Below the pieces are notes generated by a model, which was given only the letters and a program-made list of their open reading frames with translations, was not told where the DNA came from and searched no databases. Of a DNA stretch of 64,000 nucleotides, positions 34,572 to 43,802 are shown one piece after another. A program made the position numbers and the translations under genes. This DNA is from Paraburkholderia sp. PREW-6R. Lineage in GTDB: Bacteria > Pseudomonadota > Gammaproteobacteria > Burkholderiales > Burkholderiaceae. Position 1 is the first letter of the stretch, and each line of letters begins with the position of its first letter. The stretch spans positions 992,001 through 1,056,000 of the forward strand of contig NZ_CP155073.1 in the NCBI RefSeq assembly GCF_039621805.1, read 5' to 3'.

Positions 34572-37147
34572 GCGATAGGGCGAGTGGTTCCTTGTTGCGC
34601 GCAGCCCCAGCGGCGCGCCGTTTCAGCGGCGCTGACCTTGTGCGCCAGTCTATCCGCATGACGGTGCGCGACTGGCGCGCCGGCGAACTCACGATGCTGC
34701 TGCTCGCGCTGGTGCTCGCGGTCGCGGCATTGTCGAGCGTCGGCTTTCTGGCCGACCGTTTGCACCAGGGGCTCGAGCGCGACGCGCGACGCATGATCGC
34801 CGCGGACTTCATCGTGCGGGCCGATCATCCCGTCGATCCGCAATTCGCGCAGCAGGCAAAAGCACTCGACCTGAGCACCGCGAACACAGCGATTTTCCCC
34901 AGCATGGTGAGTTCGACCAGCGCGCAGCCCGTGTCGCGGCTCGCAGCGGTCAAGGCGGTGTCGCCGGGCTATCCGTTGCGCGGCGAACTCAAGATCGCGT
35001 CCGCGCCTGATGCGCCCGATCATCCCGTCCGATCCATTCCGGCGGCCGGCACGGTGTGGGTCGACGAGGCGCTGCTGGACGCACTGAAGGTTCGGGTCGG
35101 CGACAAGGTCAAGGTGGGCAGCCGCGAGTTCACGATCGGCGCGGTGATTACGCGTGAGCTGGATCGCGGCTTTTCGTTCGTCAATTTTTCGCCGCGGCTC
35201 ATGCTGCGTCAGGACGACTTGCAGTCCACGGGCCTGATCACCTACGGCAGCCGCGTCACCTACCGGCTACTGGTGGCGGGCACGGACGCGTCGGTGGCGC
35301 AATTCGCCCGGTTCGCCCATGCCAGGGTGGACGGCGGCAAGATGCGCGGCGTCGCGCTCGAATCGCTGCAGGACGGCCAGCCGCAGGTGCGTCAGACGCT
35401 CGACCGCGCGAGCCACTTCCTCACGCTCGTGTCGCTGCTTACCGCGCTGCTGGCGGCGGTGGCAATCGCAATGGCCGCGCACCGCTATATGCGTCGCCAT
35501 CTGGACGGCTGCGCGGCGATGCGCTGCCTCGGCGTGAGCCAGGCGACGCTGCGCGCGCTATTCACGCTCGAATTCGTCGGCCTGGGTTTGATTGGCGGCG
35601 CGCTCGGCGTCGTGCTCGGTTTTCTCGGGCATCTCGCGTTGCTGACATGGCTTGGCAGCCTGATCGACGTCGTGCTGCCGTATCCGACCGCGTGGCCCGC
35701 GCTCGAAGGTATCGCGGCCGGTCTGGTGCTGCTGCTGGGGTTTGCCTTGCCGCCGCTGCTGCCGTTGACCCGCGTGCCGCCTGTGCGCGTGTTGCGGCGT
35801 GAATGGGGCGAGGCGGGGCGTACAGCGTGGGCGGCGTACGCGCTCGGCATCGTGCTGTTCGCCGCCTTGCTGATCGTCGCGGCGGGCGAGTTGAAACTGG
35901 GCGGTATCGTTGCGGGAGGGTTTGCGGGCGGCCTGCTGGTGTTCGCGGTGATCGCGCGGCTCGCATTGTGGGGCGCGGCGCGCGTGGTGCGCAGCGAGCG
36001 GGTGAATGCGGGCATCGGCTGGCGTTATGCGCTGGCGTCGCTCGAACGGCGCAGCGGCGCGAGCGCGCTGCAGATCACCGCGCTCGGCATTGGCCTCATG
36101 TGCCTGTTGCTGATCGCGATGACGCGCAACGATCTGGTGGCAGGCTGGCGCAAATCCACGCCGCCCGATGCGCCGAACGAATTCATCATCGACATTCAGC
36201 CGGATCAGCGTGCGGCCGTCACGCAGTACCTCGACGCGCACGGCGTAACCGGCACCACCCTGTCGCCGATGGTGCGCGGCCGGCTGACCGCGATCAACGG
36301 CAAGCCGGTGAATCCGGATTCGTTCAAAGGCGACGACGCCAAACGTCTCGTGGATCGCGAATTCAACCTGTCTTACACGACCGAGCTGCCCGACGACAAC
36401 CGTATCGCGGCCGGCGCCTGGTACGGCGACACGACCCGGCCGCAGATTTCGATCGAGCAGGGACTCGCGAAGCTGATTAACGTGAAGCCCGGCGACGTGT
36501 TGCGCTTCGACGTGACCGGTTTGCAGATCGACGCGCCCGTGACGAGCGTGCGCAAGCTCGACTGGGGTTCATTCAAGGTCAACTTCTTCGTGCTGATGCC
36601 GCCGGCCGCGTTGCACGATTTTCCGGCGACGTTCATCACCAGCTTCCATCTGCCGCCGGACAAGCAGTCGACCATCGACGGACTGATCTCCACCTATCCG
36701 AACCTGACCGCCATCGATACCGGGCCAATTCTCGCGCAGGTTCAGCGCGTGCTGCAGCAGGTGATCGGCGCGGTCCAGTTCCTGTTTGCGTTCACGCTCG
36801 CGGCGGGCGTGCTGGTGCTGTACGCGGCGCTCGCCGGCACGCGTGACGAGCGTATGCGAGAATCCGCGCTGCTGCGCGCGCTCGGCGCATCGCATCGTCA
36901 GGTGCGCGCGGTGCAGGTGGCCGAATTCGTCGCCGTGGGCGCATTGGCCGGCCTGATGGCGGCGGTCGGCGCTGAAGTGATCGGCTATCTGCTGGCTACG
37001 CGTGTGTTCGAGTTTTATCTGGGCGTCGACCCGTGGTTGCTGCCCGCGGGCATCGCGGCGGGCATCGCGTGTGCGGGCGTCGGCGGCTGGCTGAGCTTGC
37101 GGCACGTGCTGGCGCGTCCGGCGTTGCAGTCTTTGCGGGACGCGTGA
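34568..37147 (+). CDS. large FtsX-type ABC transporter permease (YbbP-like)
   Basis: An 859-residue membrane protein with two FtsX-type permease units: helix 1 (ELTMLLLALVLAVAALSSVG), a long extracytoplasmic domain (about 60-270), three helices, four central helices, a second extracytoplasmic domain (about 525-720), then three closing helices with the coupling-type segment TRDERMRESALLRALGASHR. This matches YbbP-like permeases, whose ATPase (YbbA) is normally adjacent, but no ATPase gene lies near it here. I start at TTG 34568, which overlaps the previous stop and follows GAGGAG; GTG 34640 and ATG 34658 are alternatives. It may move or release lipids or peptides at the envelope, as proposed for relatives. 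Confidence 0.87.
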   Translation: MSDRASGSLLRAAPAARRFSGADLVRQSIRMTVRDWRAGELTMLLLALVLAVAALSSVGFLADRLHQGLERDARRMIAADFIVRADHPVDPQFAQQAKALDLSTANTAIFPSMVSSTSAQPVSRLAAVKAVSPGYPLRGELKIASAPDAPDHPVRSIPAAGTVWVDEALLDALKVRVGDKVKVGSREFTIGAVITRELDRGFSFVNFSPRLMLRQDDLQSTGLITYGSRVTYRLLVAGTDASVAQFARFAHARVDGGKMRGVALESLQDGQPQVRQTLDRASHFLTLVSLLTALLAAVAIAMAAHRYMRRHLDGCAAMRCLGVSQATLRALFTLEFVGLGLIGGALGVVLGFLGHLALLTWLGSLIDVVLPYPTAWPALEGIAAGLVLLLGFALPPLLPLTRVPPVRVLRREWGEAGRTAWAAYALGIVLFAALLIVAAGELKLGGIVAGGFAGGLLVFAVIARLALWGAARVVRSERVNAGIGWRYALASLERRSGASALQITALGIGLMCLLLIAMTRNDLVAGWRKSTPPDAPNEFIIDIQPDQRAAVTQYLDAHGVTGTTLSPMVRGRLTAINGKPVNPDSFKGDDAKRLVDREFNLSYTTELPDDNRIAAGAWYGDTTRPQISIEQGLAKLINVKPGDVLRFDVTGLQIDAPVTSVRKLDWGSFKVNFFVLMPPAALHDFPATFITSFHLPPDKQSTIDGLISTYPNLTAIDTGPILAQVQRVLQQVIGAVQFLFAFTLAAGVLVLYAALAGTRDERMRESALLRALGASHRQVRAVQVAEFVAVGALAGLMAAVGAEVIGYLLATRVFEFYLGVDPWLLPAGIAAGIACAGVGGWLSLRHVLARPALQSLRDA

Positions 37148-37189
37148 CTTCTTTTGCTGCAAGTGAATCGTGAGTGGATGTGAGCAGGT

Positions 37190-37603
37190 ATGAGTGATCT
37201 CGACGACGAAGTGTCCGCGGCGCAGCCGACGGCCTTCGAACTGGTCGGCGGCGAAGCGCGGGTGCGCGAACTGATCGACCGATTTTATGACCTGATGGAT
37301 CTCGAACCGGAATTCGCCGGGATTCGGGCGCTGCATCCCGCGTCGCTCGACGGCTCGCGCGACAAGTTCTTCTGGTTCCTGTGCGGATGGCTCGGCGGCC
37401 CGGATCATTACATCAGCCGTTTCGGGCATCCCCGTCTGCGGGCGCGGCATTTGCCGTTTGCGATCGCATCGAACGAGCGCGACCAGTGGCTGCGCTGCAT
37501 GGCGTGGGCCATGGAAGACATCGGCCTGTCCGAAGCGCTCAGAGAGCGCCTGCTCGGCTCGTTCTTCGAAACCGCCGACTGGATGCGCAATCGCAATGGT
37601 TGA
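37190..37603 (+). CDS. group II truncated haemoglobin
   Basis: A 137-residue 2-over-2 globin. Y33 (B10) in DRFYDLMD, H87 (F8, proximal heme ligand) in RARHLPF and W100 (G8) in RDQWLRC mark class II. These proteins bind O2 and NO tightly and are tied to redox or nitrosative defence. The first 15 residues are an acidic extension. It overlaps the DUF924 gene by eight bases, a stable-looking pair, so they are probably co-translated. GAGCAGGT precedes the ATG as a weak ribosome site. Confidence 0.95.
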   Translation: MSDLDDEVSAAQPTAFELVGGEARVRELIDRFYDLMDLEPEFAGIRALHPASLDGSRDKFFWFLCGWLGGPDHYISRFGHPRLRARHLPFAIASNERDQWLRCMAWAMEDIGLSEALRERLLGSFFETADWMRNRNG

Positions 37604-38249
37604 CGCGGGCGGCGAAGCGGGGTCAGCGGCGAACTACGTCGCGGACTACGCCGCGGACTACGCCGCATTACCGCCGCCAGCCCGCGAGGTGCTCGAGTGC
37701 TGGTTCGGCTCGCCCGATGCGGCGGATTTTGGCCACGAGCGCAAGATCTGGTTTCGCCGCAACAAAGCGTTCGACGCGATGCTGCTGGAGCGCTTCGGCG
37801 CGCTCATCGACGCGGGACGGGACGGTTTGCTGGACAGCTGGCAAGCCACGCCGTTGGGGGCGCTGGCGCTTGTCATCGTGCTGGATCAGTTTTCGCGCAA
37901 TGGCTATCGGCACACGCCGCGCGCTTTCGCCGCCGACCACAAGGCGCTCGCGGTCGCACAACGGATGATCGCGGCCGGCGCTGACCGTCTGTTGCCTACC
38001 GCGCAGCATCGTGCGTTCGCGTACCTGCCTTTCGAACACGACGAAACACTCGCGAGCCAGCGCGAGTCGCTGCGGCTATTCACCCAATTGTTGGCCGAGC
38101 CCGGCGGCGAATCGTATTACCGGTTCGCGCAACGGCATGCAAAAGTAATCGAGCGATTCGGACGGTTTCCGCATCGCAATGCCGTGCTCGGCCGTCAATC
38201 GACGGCCGACGAGCTCGAGTTCCTGAAGCAGCGCGGGTCGTCGTTCTAG
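37596..38249 (+). CDS. DUF924 family protein
   Basis: A 217-residue soluble helical protein. The family pattern is plain: VLDQFSRNGYRHTPRAFAAD, AYLPFEHDETLASQRESLRL and VIERFGRFPHRNAVLGR. Fold relatives resemble TPR-like helical bundles; molecular function is not known. Residues 14-24 read as a short repeat, V/A-A-D-Y-A, encoded by a 12-base duplication. The ATG at 37596 lies inside the end of the haemoglobin gene in another frame. Confidence 0.9.
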   Translation: MVDAGGEAGSAANYVADYAADYAALPPPAREVLECWFGSPDAADFGHERKIWFRRNKAFDAMLLERFGALIDAGRDGLLDSWQATPLGALALVIVLDQFSRNGYRHTPRAFAADHKALAVAQRMIAAGADRLLPTAQHRAFAYLPFEHDETLASQRESLRLFTQLLAEPGGESYYRFAQRHAKVIERFGRFPHRNAVLGRQSTADELEFLKQRGSSF

Positions 38250-38267
38250 GGTTGCGCTCTGCGTGCG

Positions 38268-40304
38268 TTAATCGTCGTCCTCAGCCGTGGCGTTGGCCGG
38301 CGTGCGCACGAAGACCCGCAGCAGTTCATCGTTGTCGCCTGGTCTCGCGCCCGTCCAGAAGAGCCGCCAGTCGCCTGCCGGCGCCCGCGCGTTGGTGCGG
38401 CGGCTTTCGTCGATCAACCATGTGCATGGGGTGCTGGCGGCATCGGTGGTCGGATGATGTTCGATGCCCGTGAAGTAGTACAGCATCGGCGCCTCGGATT
38501 CGCCGAGACCCGTGCTGGCCATGCAATCGCCGTCGTTCCACTCCGCGCTCATCCTGGCGCCGAGGTCCTCGAACACCGAGCGATAGCTCTTCGCATAATC
38601 GAGCCACGGCAGCAGCAGCGTGCTGACGAGTCCCCACGCGAGAATCGCACCCGCGCACCAGCTCAGCGCGCCGCGCCATTTGCCTGCGTATTTGAAGATG
38701 GGCAGCAGCCACAGCCAGCCAAACGTCAACAGAAGTGCAGCGGCCATCAGCCCGGGTTTGACGGGCAGCACCCAGTCGAGCGGCAGCCAGCGGCCGAGCC
38801 GGTGCAGCGACGCATGCGTGTTGACCGGATCGCTCATGATCGACCAGATGATCCACGCGAGCGCCGCCGTGCTGCCGAACAGCACGCGGCTCGCCATGTC
38901 CCAGCTCGCGTGCAGACGTCGCGGCAAACACTCCACGCCTTGCATCGCCACCAGCGCGAGCGGCGCGATGAACGGCAGGATGTACAGTTCACGCACCGTC
39001 GCCGAGCTTTGCAGCACAGCGAAGCCCGTACCCGCGAAAATCACCGGCAACGCGACGCTGGGTTCGCGCCAGCGCCGCCAGGCGCCACCGGCGAGCGCCG
39101 CAAGTGCGAGCGGCACGACCGGAAAGCCGACGCTCAATACCGTACGCAGCACGAAGAAGCGGCTCTCGTTTTCCGACCCGAGTTCCGCCACCGAGAAGCC
39201 GAAGAAACGCCCGACGTTGTTATCCCACAGCCACACCTTGAAGAGCGCTTCGGAGCGCAGATAGAAGCAGACCGGCCAGATCAGCGCGAATGGCGCGCAC
39301 ACCAGCGCGGCGATGCCGAGCGCGCGGGCGAAGCTGCGCGTGCGGCAAGCGGGATAGAGTGCAAGGACGGCGCAGGTCGTCGCACCGAACACGAGCGGCA
39401 CGAACAGCCCCTTGGCGAGCAGACTCACGCCGACGCCCGCGCCGAACATCGCCGCGCCGCTAAGAATGGCGTGCTGACGCTCGCGCGATTCGCGCGGCAA
39501 TGCGCCCGTGAAGTCGCGCAGATGCACGAGCACCAGTTCGAACAGCCCGCAAAAGCCGAGCGCCGCGCCGGCCATCAATGCGACATCGGTCATCATGTCG
39601 TGCACGTGCTTGATGACGACAAGCGTGCTCGCAAACAGCGCGATCGTGCCGATCACGCGCAGATCAAACCAGCTCGACGCCGACACCGCGCGGCGTGCGA
39701 CGCGTGCGGTGTAGTACACGGTGAGTCCCGCGAACAGCGCACTCGCGAGTCGCGCGGCGTCGTGTAACGGCAGGTAGCGGCCGAACATCCACGCCAGGCC
39801 GGCGGCGACCCAGTCGTAAATCGGCGGCTTTTCGACGAACGGTTGTCCGGCATTGGTCGGCACGACGAGATCGCCCGTGACCAGCATGTGCTGGACGATG
39901 CCGAACGTGTAGGTCTCGTCCTGCTTCCACGGATCGTGGCCGAGCGTGCCCGGCAGCAACCACGCGCAGAGGATCGCCAGCGCCACGAGCCATATCAGCG
40001 GCCGCACGCTCGCGAGCGCGCGCCAGCGCTGTTCGGCGCGGGTGACGGGTGCATTCTTGCCGGTCAGCGTGTCGGCGGCGTCAATGCTCTGGGCGTCGCC
40101 GGTATGGTGCGGTGTAGCAGGCGCGGACGGACGAGCCGGCGCAGCGTTATACAACGTGCCCGGATGCGCTTCGGACGCGTGCGCGCCGGTGTCGGCATGC
40201 GGAGGCTGGCCGGTTGCCGGATGCATCTGAGTGCTGTCGGTCGACGCGCCGGGCACGGACGCGCCATTCCCTGCGGGCCAACGCACCGGTGGGTTCTCGT
40301 GCAT
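38268..40304 (-). CDS. GT39-type membrane glycosyltransferase (ArnT/PMT-like)
   Basis: A 678-residue inner-membrane protein with about eleven to twelve spans. After a Pro/His/Ala-rich N-terminal region of about 90 residues, the first helix (PLIWLVALAILCAWLLPG) leads into DPWKQDETYTFGI, the acidic motif of GT-C enzymes that use polyprenyl-phosphate sugars, and then VEKPPIYDWVAA, typical of ArnT-like proteins. The C-terminal soluble part follows the last helix (about 570-678). Such enzymes transfer a sugar from undecaprenyl phosphate to lipid A or another envelope acceptor; which one is unknown. ATG 40304 (MHENPPVRW) is my choice; a GTG at 40358 would add 18 residues. Confidence 0.85.
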   Translation of the reverse strand: MHENPPVRWPAGNGASVPGASTDSTQMHPATGQPPHADTGAHASEAHPGTLYNAAPARPSAPATPHHTGDAQSIDAADTLTGKNAPVTRAEQRWRALASVRPLIWLVALAILCAWLLPGTLGHDPWKQDETYTFGIVQHMLVTGDLVVPTNAGQPFVEKPPIYDWVAAGLAWMFGRYLPLHDAARLASALFAGLTVYYTARVARRAVSASSWFDLRVIGTIALFASTLVVIKHVHDMMTDVALMAGAALGFCGLFELVLVHLRDFTGALPRESRERQHAILSGAAMFGAGVGVSLLAKGLFVPLVFGATTCAVLALYPACRTRSFARALGIAALVCAPFALIWPVCFYLRSEALFKVWLWDNNVGRFFGFSVAELGSENESRFFVLRTVLSVGFPVVPLALAALAGGAWRRWREPSVALPVIFAGTGFAVLQSSATVRELYILPFIAPLALVAMQGVECLPRRLHASWDMASRVLFGSTAALAWIIWSIMSDPVNTHASLHRLGRWLPLDWVLPVKPGLMAAALLLTFGWLWLLPIFKYAGKWRGALSWCAGAILAWGLVSTLLLPWLDYAKSYRSVFEDLGARMSAEWNDGDCMASTGLGESEAPMLYYFTGIEHHPTTDAASTPCTWLIDESRRTNARAPAGDWRLFWTGARPGDNDELLRVFVRTPANATAEDDD

Positions 40305-40572
40305 GAGGATCTCTGATCGCCGTACACGGCGGCATAGGCCGTGTACTGGTTTTTTCACCGTCTTTCAGACGCGGCTGCGTCCGATCGCAGCGATTGTAGT
40401 CTCAGAGTATTACGGACGATTACAGAAAAGCTGAAACATGGGGTGCAAGCAGGTGCATTGCCCCATTTCTCTGTCTGAACGGGAAGGCCGGAGGCAACGC
40501 GCTTGCGAGGGAATGGCGGATGAAAGACCGTGCCGGCAACGCTTTGAGAGGCAACGCAACGCAATGCTGCGC

Positions 40573-41319
40573 CTAGCGGCCACCGGCAACGTCGAGCACC
40601 GCGCCTGTTACATACGACGCGGCGTCGCTCAAAAGCCAAACGATACTCTCAGCCACCTCGTCGGCGCGGCCCGGACGGCCAAGCGGCGTGCTCGCGCCGA
40701 GTTGCGCGGCGCGGTCCGGCTTGCCGCCGCTCGCATGGATCTCGGTGTCGATCAGGCCGGGGCGCACCGCGTTCACGCGCACGCCGCGCGGGCCGAGTTC
40801 TTTCGCGAGCCCGAGCGTCATCGTATCGACCGCGCCTTTCGAGCCCGCGTAGTCCACGTATTCATTGGGCGACCCGAGCCGCGCCGCCGCCGACGACACG
40901 TTGACGATCACGCCACCCGCGCCGCCGCGGTCGGTGGACATGCGGCGCGCGGCTTCGCGCGCGCACAGATAGGCGCCGAGCACGTTGACGTCGAACATGC
41001 GTTTCAGGCGTGCAAGGTCCATGTCGGCGAGCGGCATGCCGGGTGCGACAATGCCGGCGTTGTTCACGAGCGCGTCGATGCGGCCGAACGTCCGGTGCAG
41101 CGTGTCGAACATGGCGAGCACGTCGGCCTCACGGGCGACGTCGCCGGGAATCGCCAGCGCCGCGCCGCCCGCTCGCTGCACTTCGGCGACGGTTTCCTGC
41201 GCGGCGGCCAGATTGCTCGCGTAGTTCACGCCGACAGACCAGCGTTGCGCGCCCAGCAAACGCGCGGTGGCCCGGCCGATGCCGCGGCTGCCGCCGGTGA
41301 TCAGGACGACTTGGGTCAT
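40573..41319 (-). CDS. SDR-family oxidoreductase
   Basis: A 248-residue classical short-chain dehydrogenase. The cofactor loop is ITGGSRGIGRATARLL, NNAG is present, and the catalytic Ser-Tyr-Lys set is intact in NVSSAAARLGSPNEY and YAGSKGAVD. The N-terminal region has N-Y-A-S after strand 2, which leans toward NADPH. It looks like the YgfF/glucose-dehydrogenase-like group; substrate unknown. The protein ends AVLDVAGGR, as usual for the family. It stands alone between the GT39 gene and LOG. Confidence 0.92.
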   Translation of the reverse strand: MTQVVLITGGSRGIGRATARLLGAQRWSVGVNYASNLAAAQETVAEVQRAGGAALAIPGDVAREADVLAMFDTLHRTFGRIDALVNNAGIVAPGMPLADMDLARLKRMFDVNVLGAYLCAREAARRMSTDRGGAGGVIVNVSSAAARLGSPNEYVDYAGSKGAVDTMTLGLAKELGPRGVRVNAVRPGLIDTEIHASGGKPDRAAQLGASTPLGRPGRADEVAESIVWLLSDAASYVTGAVLDVAGGR

Positions 41320-41441
41320 TGCAACCTCGCTAGTGTGCGCAATGCGCTCGGTGGTGCGCCGCGCAGGGAACGCGGCGCTTGCTCAGGCGGTGCGGCGGGC
41401 GCAGCCTGCCGCATGCAGGCTGCTGAACGGCAGGTGCGGCG

Positions 41442-42026
41442 TTAAACCGCGTCGCGCTTGACCGCCCACTTGTCGCTGACCGGCGGCTCGTAGCGCTGCA
41501 GCTTGCCGATCAACGCGGCAGGATTGGCGTCGACTTGCAGAATGTCGAAATATGTCTGCCGCATGAAGCCTTCCTCGACCGTATGCTGAAGCATGCTGAT
41601 CAGCGGATCATAAAAGCCGTCGATATTCAGCAGTGCCACCGGTTTCTGGTGATAGCCCAGCTGCGCCCACGTGAAGACTTCGAACAGCTCTTCGAGTGTG
41701 CCCGCGCCGCCTGGCATCGCGACGAACGCGTCGGACAGATCGGCCATCATTTTCTTGCGATGATGCATGTCCGGCACCACGTGCAATTCGGTCAGCCCGT
41801 TGTGGCCGACCTCCTTGTTGACGAGCAATTCGGGAATCACGCCGATTGCGCGGCCGCCTTCGGCCATCACCGTGTCGGCGATCACGCCCATCAGGCCGAC
41901 CTTGCCGCCGCCGTACACCAGCGCGAGATCACTTTGCACCAGCGCGCGACCGAACGCGCGCGCCGCTTCCGCGTACAACGGTTTGGCTCCGTTCGACGAG
42001 CCGCAATACACACACACCGACTTCAT
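41442..42026 (-). CDS. LOG family (TIGR00730) nucleotide phosphoribohydrolase
   Basis: A 194-residue Rossmann-fold enzyme. MKSVCVYCGSSNGAKPLYAE at the start, VYGGGKVGLMGV and the defining PGGAGTLEELFEV mark it as a LOG-family protein, which cleaves nucleoside 5'-monophosphates (cytokinin ribotides or AMP) to base and ribose 5-phosphate. In bacteria the physiological substrate is often unclear. It starts two bases after the TetR stop, so the regulator and LOG are almost certainly one transcript. Confidence 0.93.
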   Translation of the reverse strand: MKSVCVYCGSSNGAKPLYAEAARAFGRALVQSDLALVYGGGKVGLMGVIADTVMAEGGRAIGVIPELLVNKEVGHNGLTELHVVPDMHHRKKMMADLSDAFVAMPGGAGTLEELFEVFTWAQLGYHQKPVALLNIDGFYDPLISMLQHTVEEGFMRQTYFDILQVDANPAALIGKLQRYEPPVSDKWAVKRDAV

Positions 42027-42028
42027 GC

Positions 42029-42754
42029 TCAGGCGTCCTTCGGTTCGTTGCGGGGCGCGGCGCCTTCCTTGGGCGGCAGGTAGTCGTAAAACTCGCGTTT
42101 GGGCAGCTTGCCCGACACGAGATCGTCGAATATCTGCCGCGAGCGGCCGCGCAGATATGGCGCCATCAGCGACACGATCTGCACGCTCACCTGATGCAGC
42201 TCCGCGCGAATGGCTTCCTGCTCGTTGTATTTGCGCGGGTTCATCACGAACTGGTAAGACAGCCAGTACGTGCCGATCACGCCGACGTTGGTGGCGATCA
42301 CGTGCAGCTCTTCGGGCGTGACGACCATTTCGCCGTCGGCGACGAGCTGTTCGCAGAACTGGCTCGCAAAGCGCACCTTGTGGCTGATGATCTGCTTGAA
42401 GTGCGTTTCCAGCGTGCGGTTACGCGCGAGCAGATCGTTCAGGTCACGATACAGGAAACGGTAGCGCCACGTGAAATCGACCATGTATTGTAGATACGAC
42501 CACATTTCGTCGATCGTCGCGCGGTGGTCGTCGGGGAAACGCAGACGCTTTTCGATCTCCTGCTCGAACTGGCTGAAGATACTGTTGATGATGTCGTCTT
42601 TGTTGCGGAAGTGGTAGTACAGGTTGCCTGGACTGATTTCCATTTCCTCGGCGATCGTCGTCGTCGTGACGTTCGGCTCGCCGATTTCGTTGAACAGTTT
42701 CAACGACAGTTCGAGAATCCGTTCGCGCGTGCGGCGGGGAGGTTTGGCTTCCAT
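42029..42754 (-). CDS. TetR/AcrR-family transcriptional regulator
   Basis: A 241-residue regulator. The N-terminal helix-turn-helix (about 8-55) reads RERILELSLKLFNEIGEPNV, TTTTIAEEMEISPGNLYYHF and RNKDDIINSIF, a strong TetR signature. The remaining 185 residues form the helical ligand/dimer domain; WRYRFLYRDLNDLLARN is typical of a group with large hydrophobic ligands. It begins at the only ATG in its frame that fits (42754). It heads a two-gene unit with LOG. A TATAAT on the minus strand lies about 180 bases upstream. Confidence 0.93.
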   Translation of the reverse strand: MEAKPPRRTRERILELSLKLFNEIGEPNVTTTTIAEEMEISPGNLYYHFRNKDDIINSIFSQFEQEIEKRLRFPDDHRATIDEMWSYLQYMVDFTWRYRFLYRDLNDLLARNRTLETHFKQIISHKVRFASQFCEQLVADGEMVVTPEELHVIATNVGVIGTYWLSYQFVMNPRKYNEQEAIRAELHQVSVQIVSLMAPYLRGRSRQIFDDLVSGKLPKREFYDYLPPKEGAAPRNEPKDA

Positions 42755-43058
42755 GTCGTCCGGCCCTGGTGACGCCGGGCTATAGCACACAGCGGCGTGC
42801 CGCTTTCTGCGTGATCCGCCCGGACGCGGTTGGTATGTTGTGCGTCTGCAAACCTGCGGCTTACGCAGCGGATTCCCTTGCGGGCAGGAAAACGCGCATG
42901 CCAGCGCGTCTTCCGGTGAGACCGTCGGACGATTATAAACCGAGCGTTCTAATACCAATCCGATACTCAGGGTTTTTGATTTCTTCGCGGCCTGCCGCCT
43001 CGCCGCGAACGGGTGACGCGCAGGCAAGCTCACGTCGCCGCATGGCTCACGGCCATGC
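42755..43058 (-). promoter_or_regulatory. TetR upstream region with a candidate promoter
   Basis: In this 304-base gap a minus-strand TATAAT (42932-42937) is preceded by TTGGTA (42953-42958) with a short 15-base spacer, a usable but imperfect sigma-70 promoter for the TetR-LOG pair. CCGAGCGTTC (42940-42949), in the spacer, could be an operator half site, but no perfect palindrome was found. No gene is seen in the rest. Confidence 0.4.
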
Positions 43059-43778
43059 TCACAGCATCGCTTTCACCCAGCGCACCGCGAGCGGCCCGAC
43101 GATCAGCACCCAGGTCATCAGGCACATGCCGAGCGCGACCATCACCGCCGCGCTGCCCAGGTCCTTCGCGCGGCGCGAGAGCTCGTGACGTTCGAGCGAG
43201 ATCCGGTCGATTGCCGCTTCGACGCTCGAATTCAGCAACTCCACGATCAGCACCAGCAGCACTGAGCCGAGCAGCAACACGCGCGACACCGGCTCGACCG
43301 GCACCAGCACGCCACACGGAATCAGGATCGCGGCAAGCGTGAGCTCCTGGCGAAACGCGCTTTCCTCGCGAATCGCGACGCGAAAGCCCGCGAGCGAATT
43401 TTTCATCGCGTGCCACGCGCGGGTGAGGCCGCGATTGCCCTTGTATGGGTTGAAGGGCAACGGCGCGAGCGGGTCGTCGGGGCTGAGAGGCTCGTTCGCG
43501 CGGTCTTCGGCATCGGCGCTCGCATCGTCATATGCCGCGCGGCCGCCGTCGATCTTCGCGTCGATGTCCGCGCGATCCTCTTCCGCGCGCCGCTCGCCGC
43601 CCGATGCGCCGGTCACGGCTTCCACGCCGCTCAGAGCCGGCGTGCGATGCCCAGGGTGAGTGACCGGCGGTTCGCTGACTTCGTCGAACGGTTCGATGCT
43701 GGCGGTTTCACCGTCGATATCGACGGCGCGCAGCGCGCCGGTCGACGCGCGCGCCGCAGTGGATGGTCTGATTGGCAT
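43059..43778 (-). CDS. dgkA: diacylglycerol kinase with a long N-terminal extension
   Basis: The C-terminal 120 residues are a complete DgkA: three membrane helices, with GNRGLTRAWHAMKNSLAG leading in and VELLNSSVEAAIDRIS holding the catalytic Glu and metal-binding Asn/Glu. It phosphorylates diacylglycerol released by membrane-derived glucan and lipopolysaccharide modification. The frame as drawn starts at ATG 43778 and adds about 110 residues rich in Glu, Asp, Ala and Ser; E. coli DgkA has only 122 in all. A later non-ATG start is possible, since family members in this group commonly begin around SPDDPLAPLPFNPYKG. Confidence 0.88.
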   Translation of the reverse strand: MPIRPSTAARASTGALRAVDIDGETASIEPFDEVSEPPVTHPGHRTPALSGVEAVTGASGGERRAEEDRADIDAKIDGGRAAYDDASADAEDRANEPLSPDDPLAPLPFNPYKGNRGLTRAWHAMKNSLAGFRVAIREESAFRQELTLAAILIPCGVLVPVEPVSRVLLLGSVLLVLIVELLNSSVEAAIDRISLERHELSRRAKDLGSAAVMVALGMCLMTWVLIVGPLAVRWVKAML

Positions 43779-43802
43779 GGACGGCTCGGTGCGCGCGCCG
43801 CG

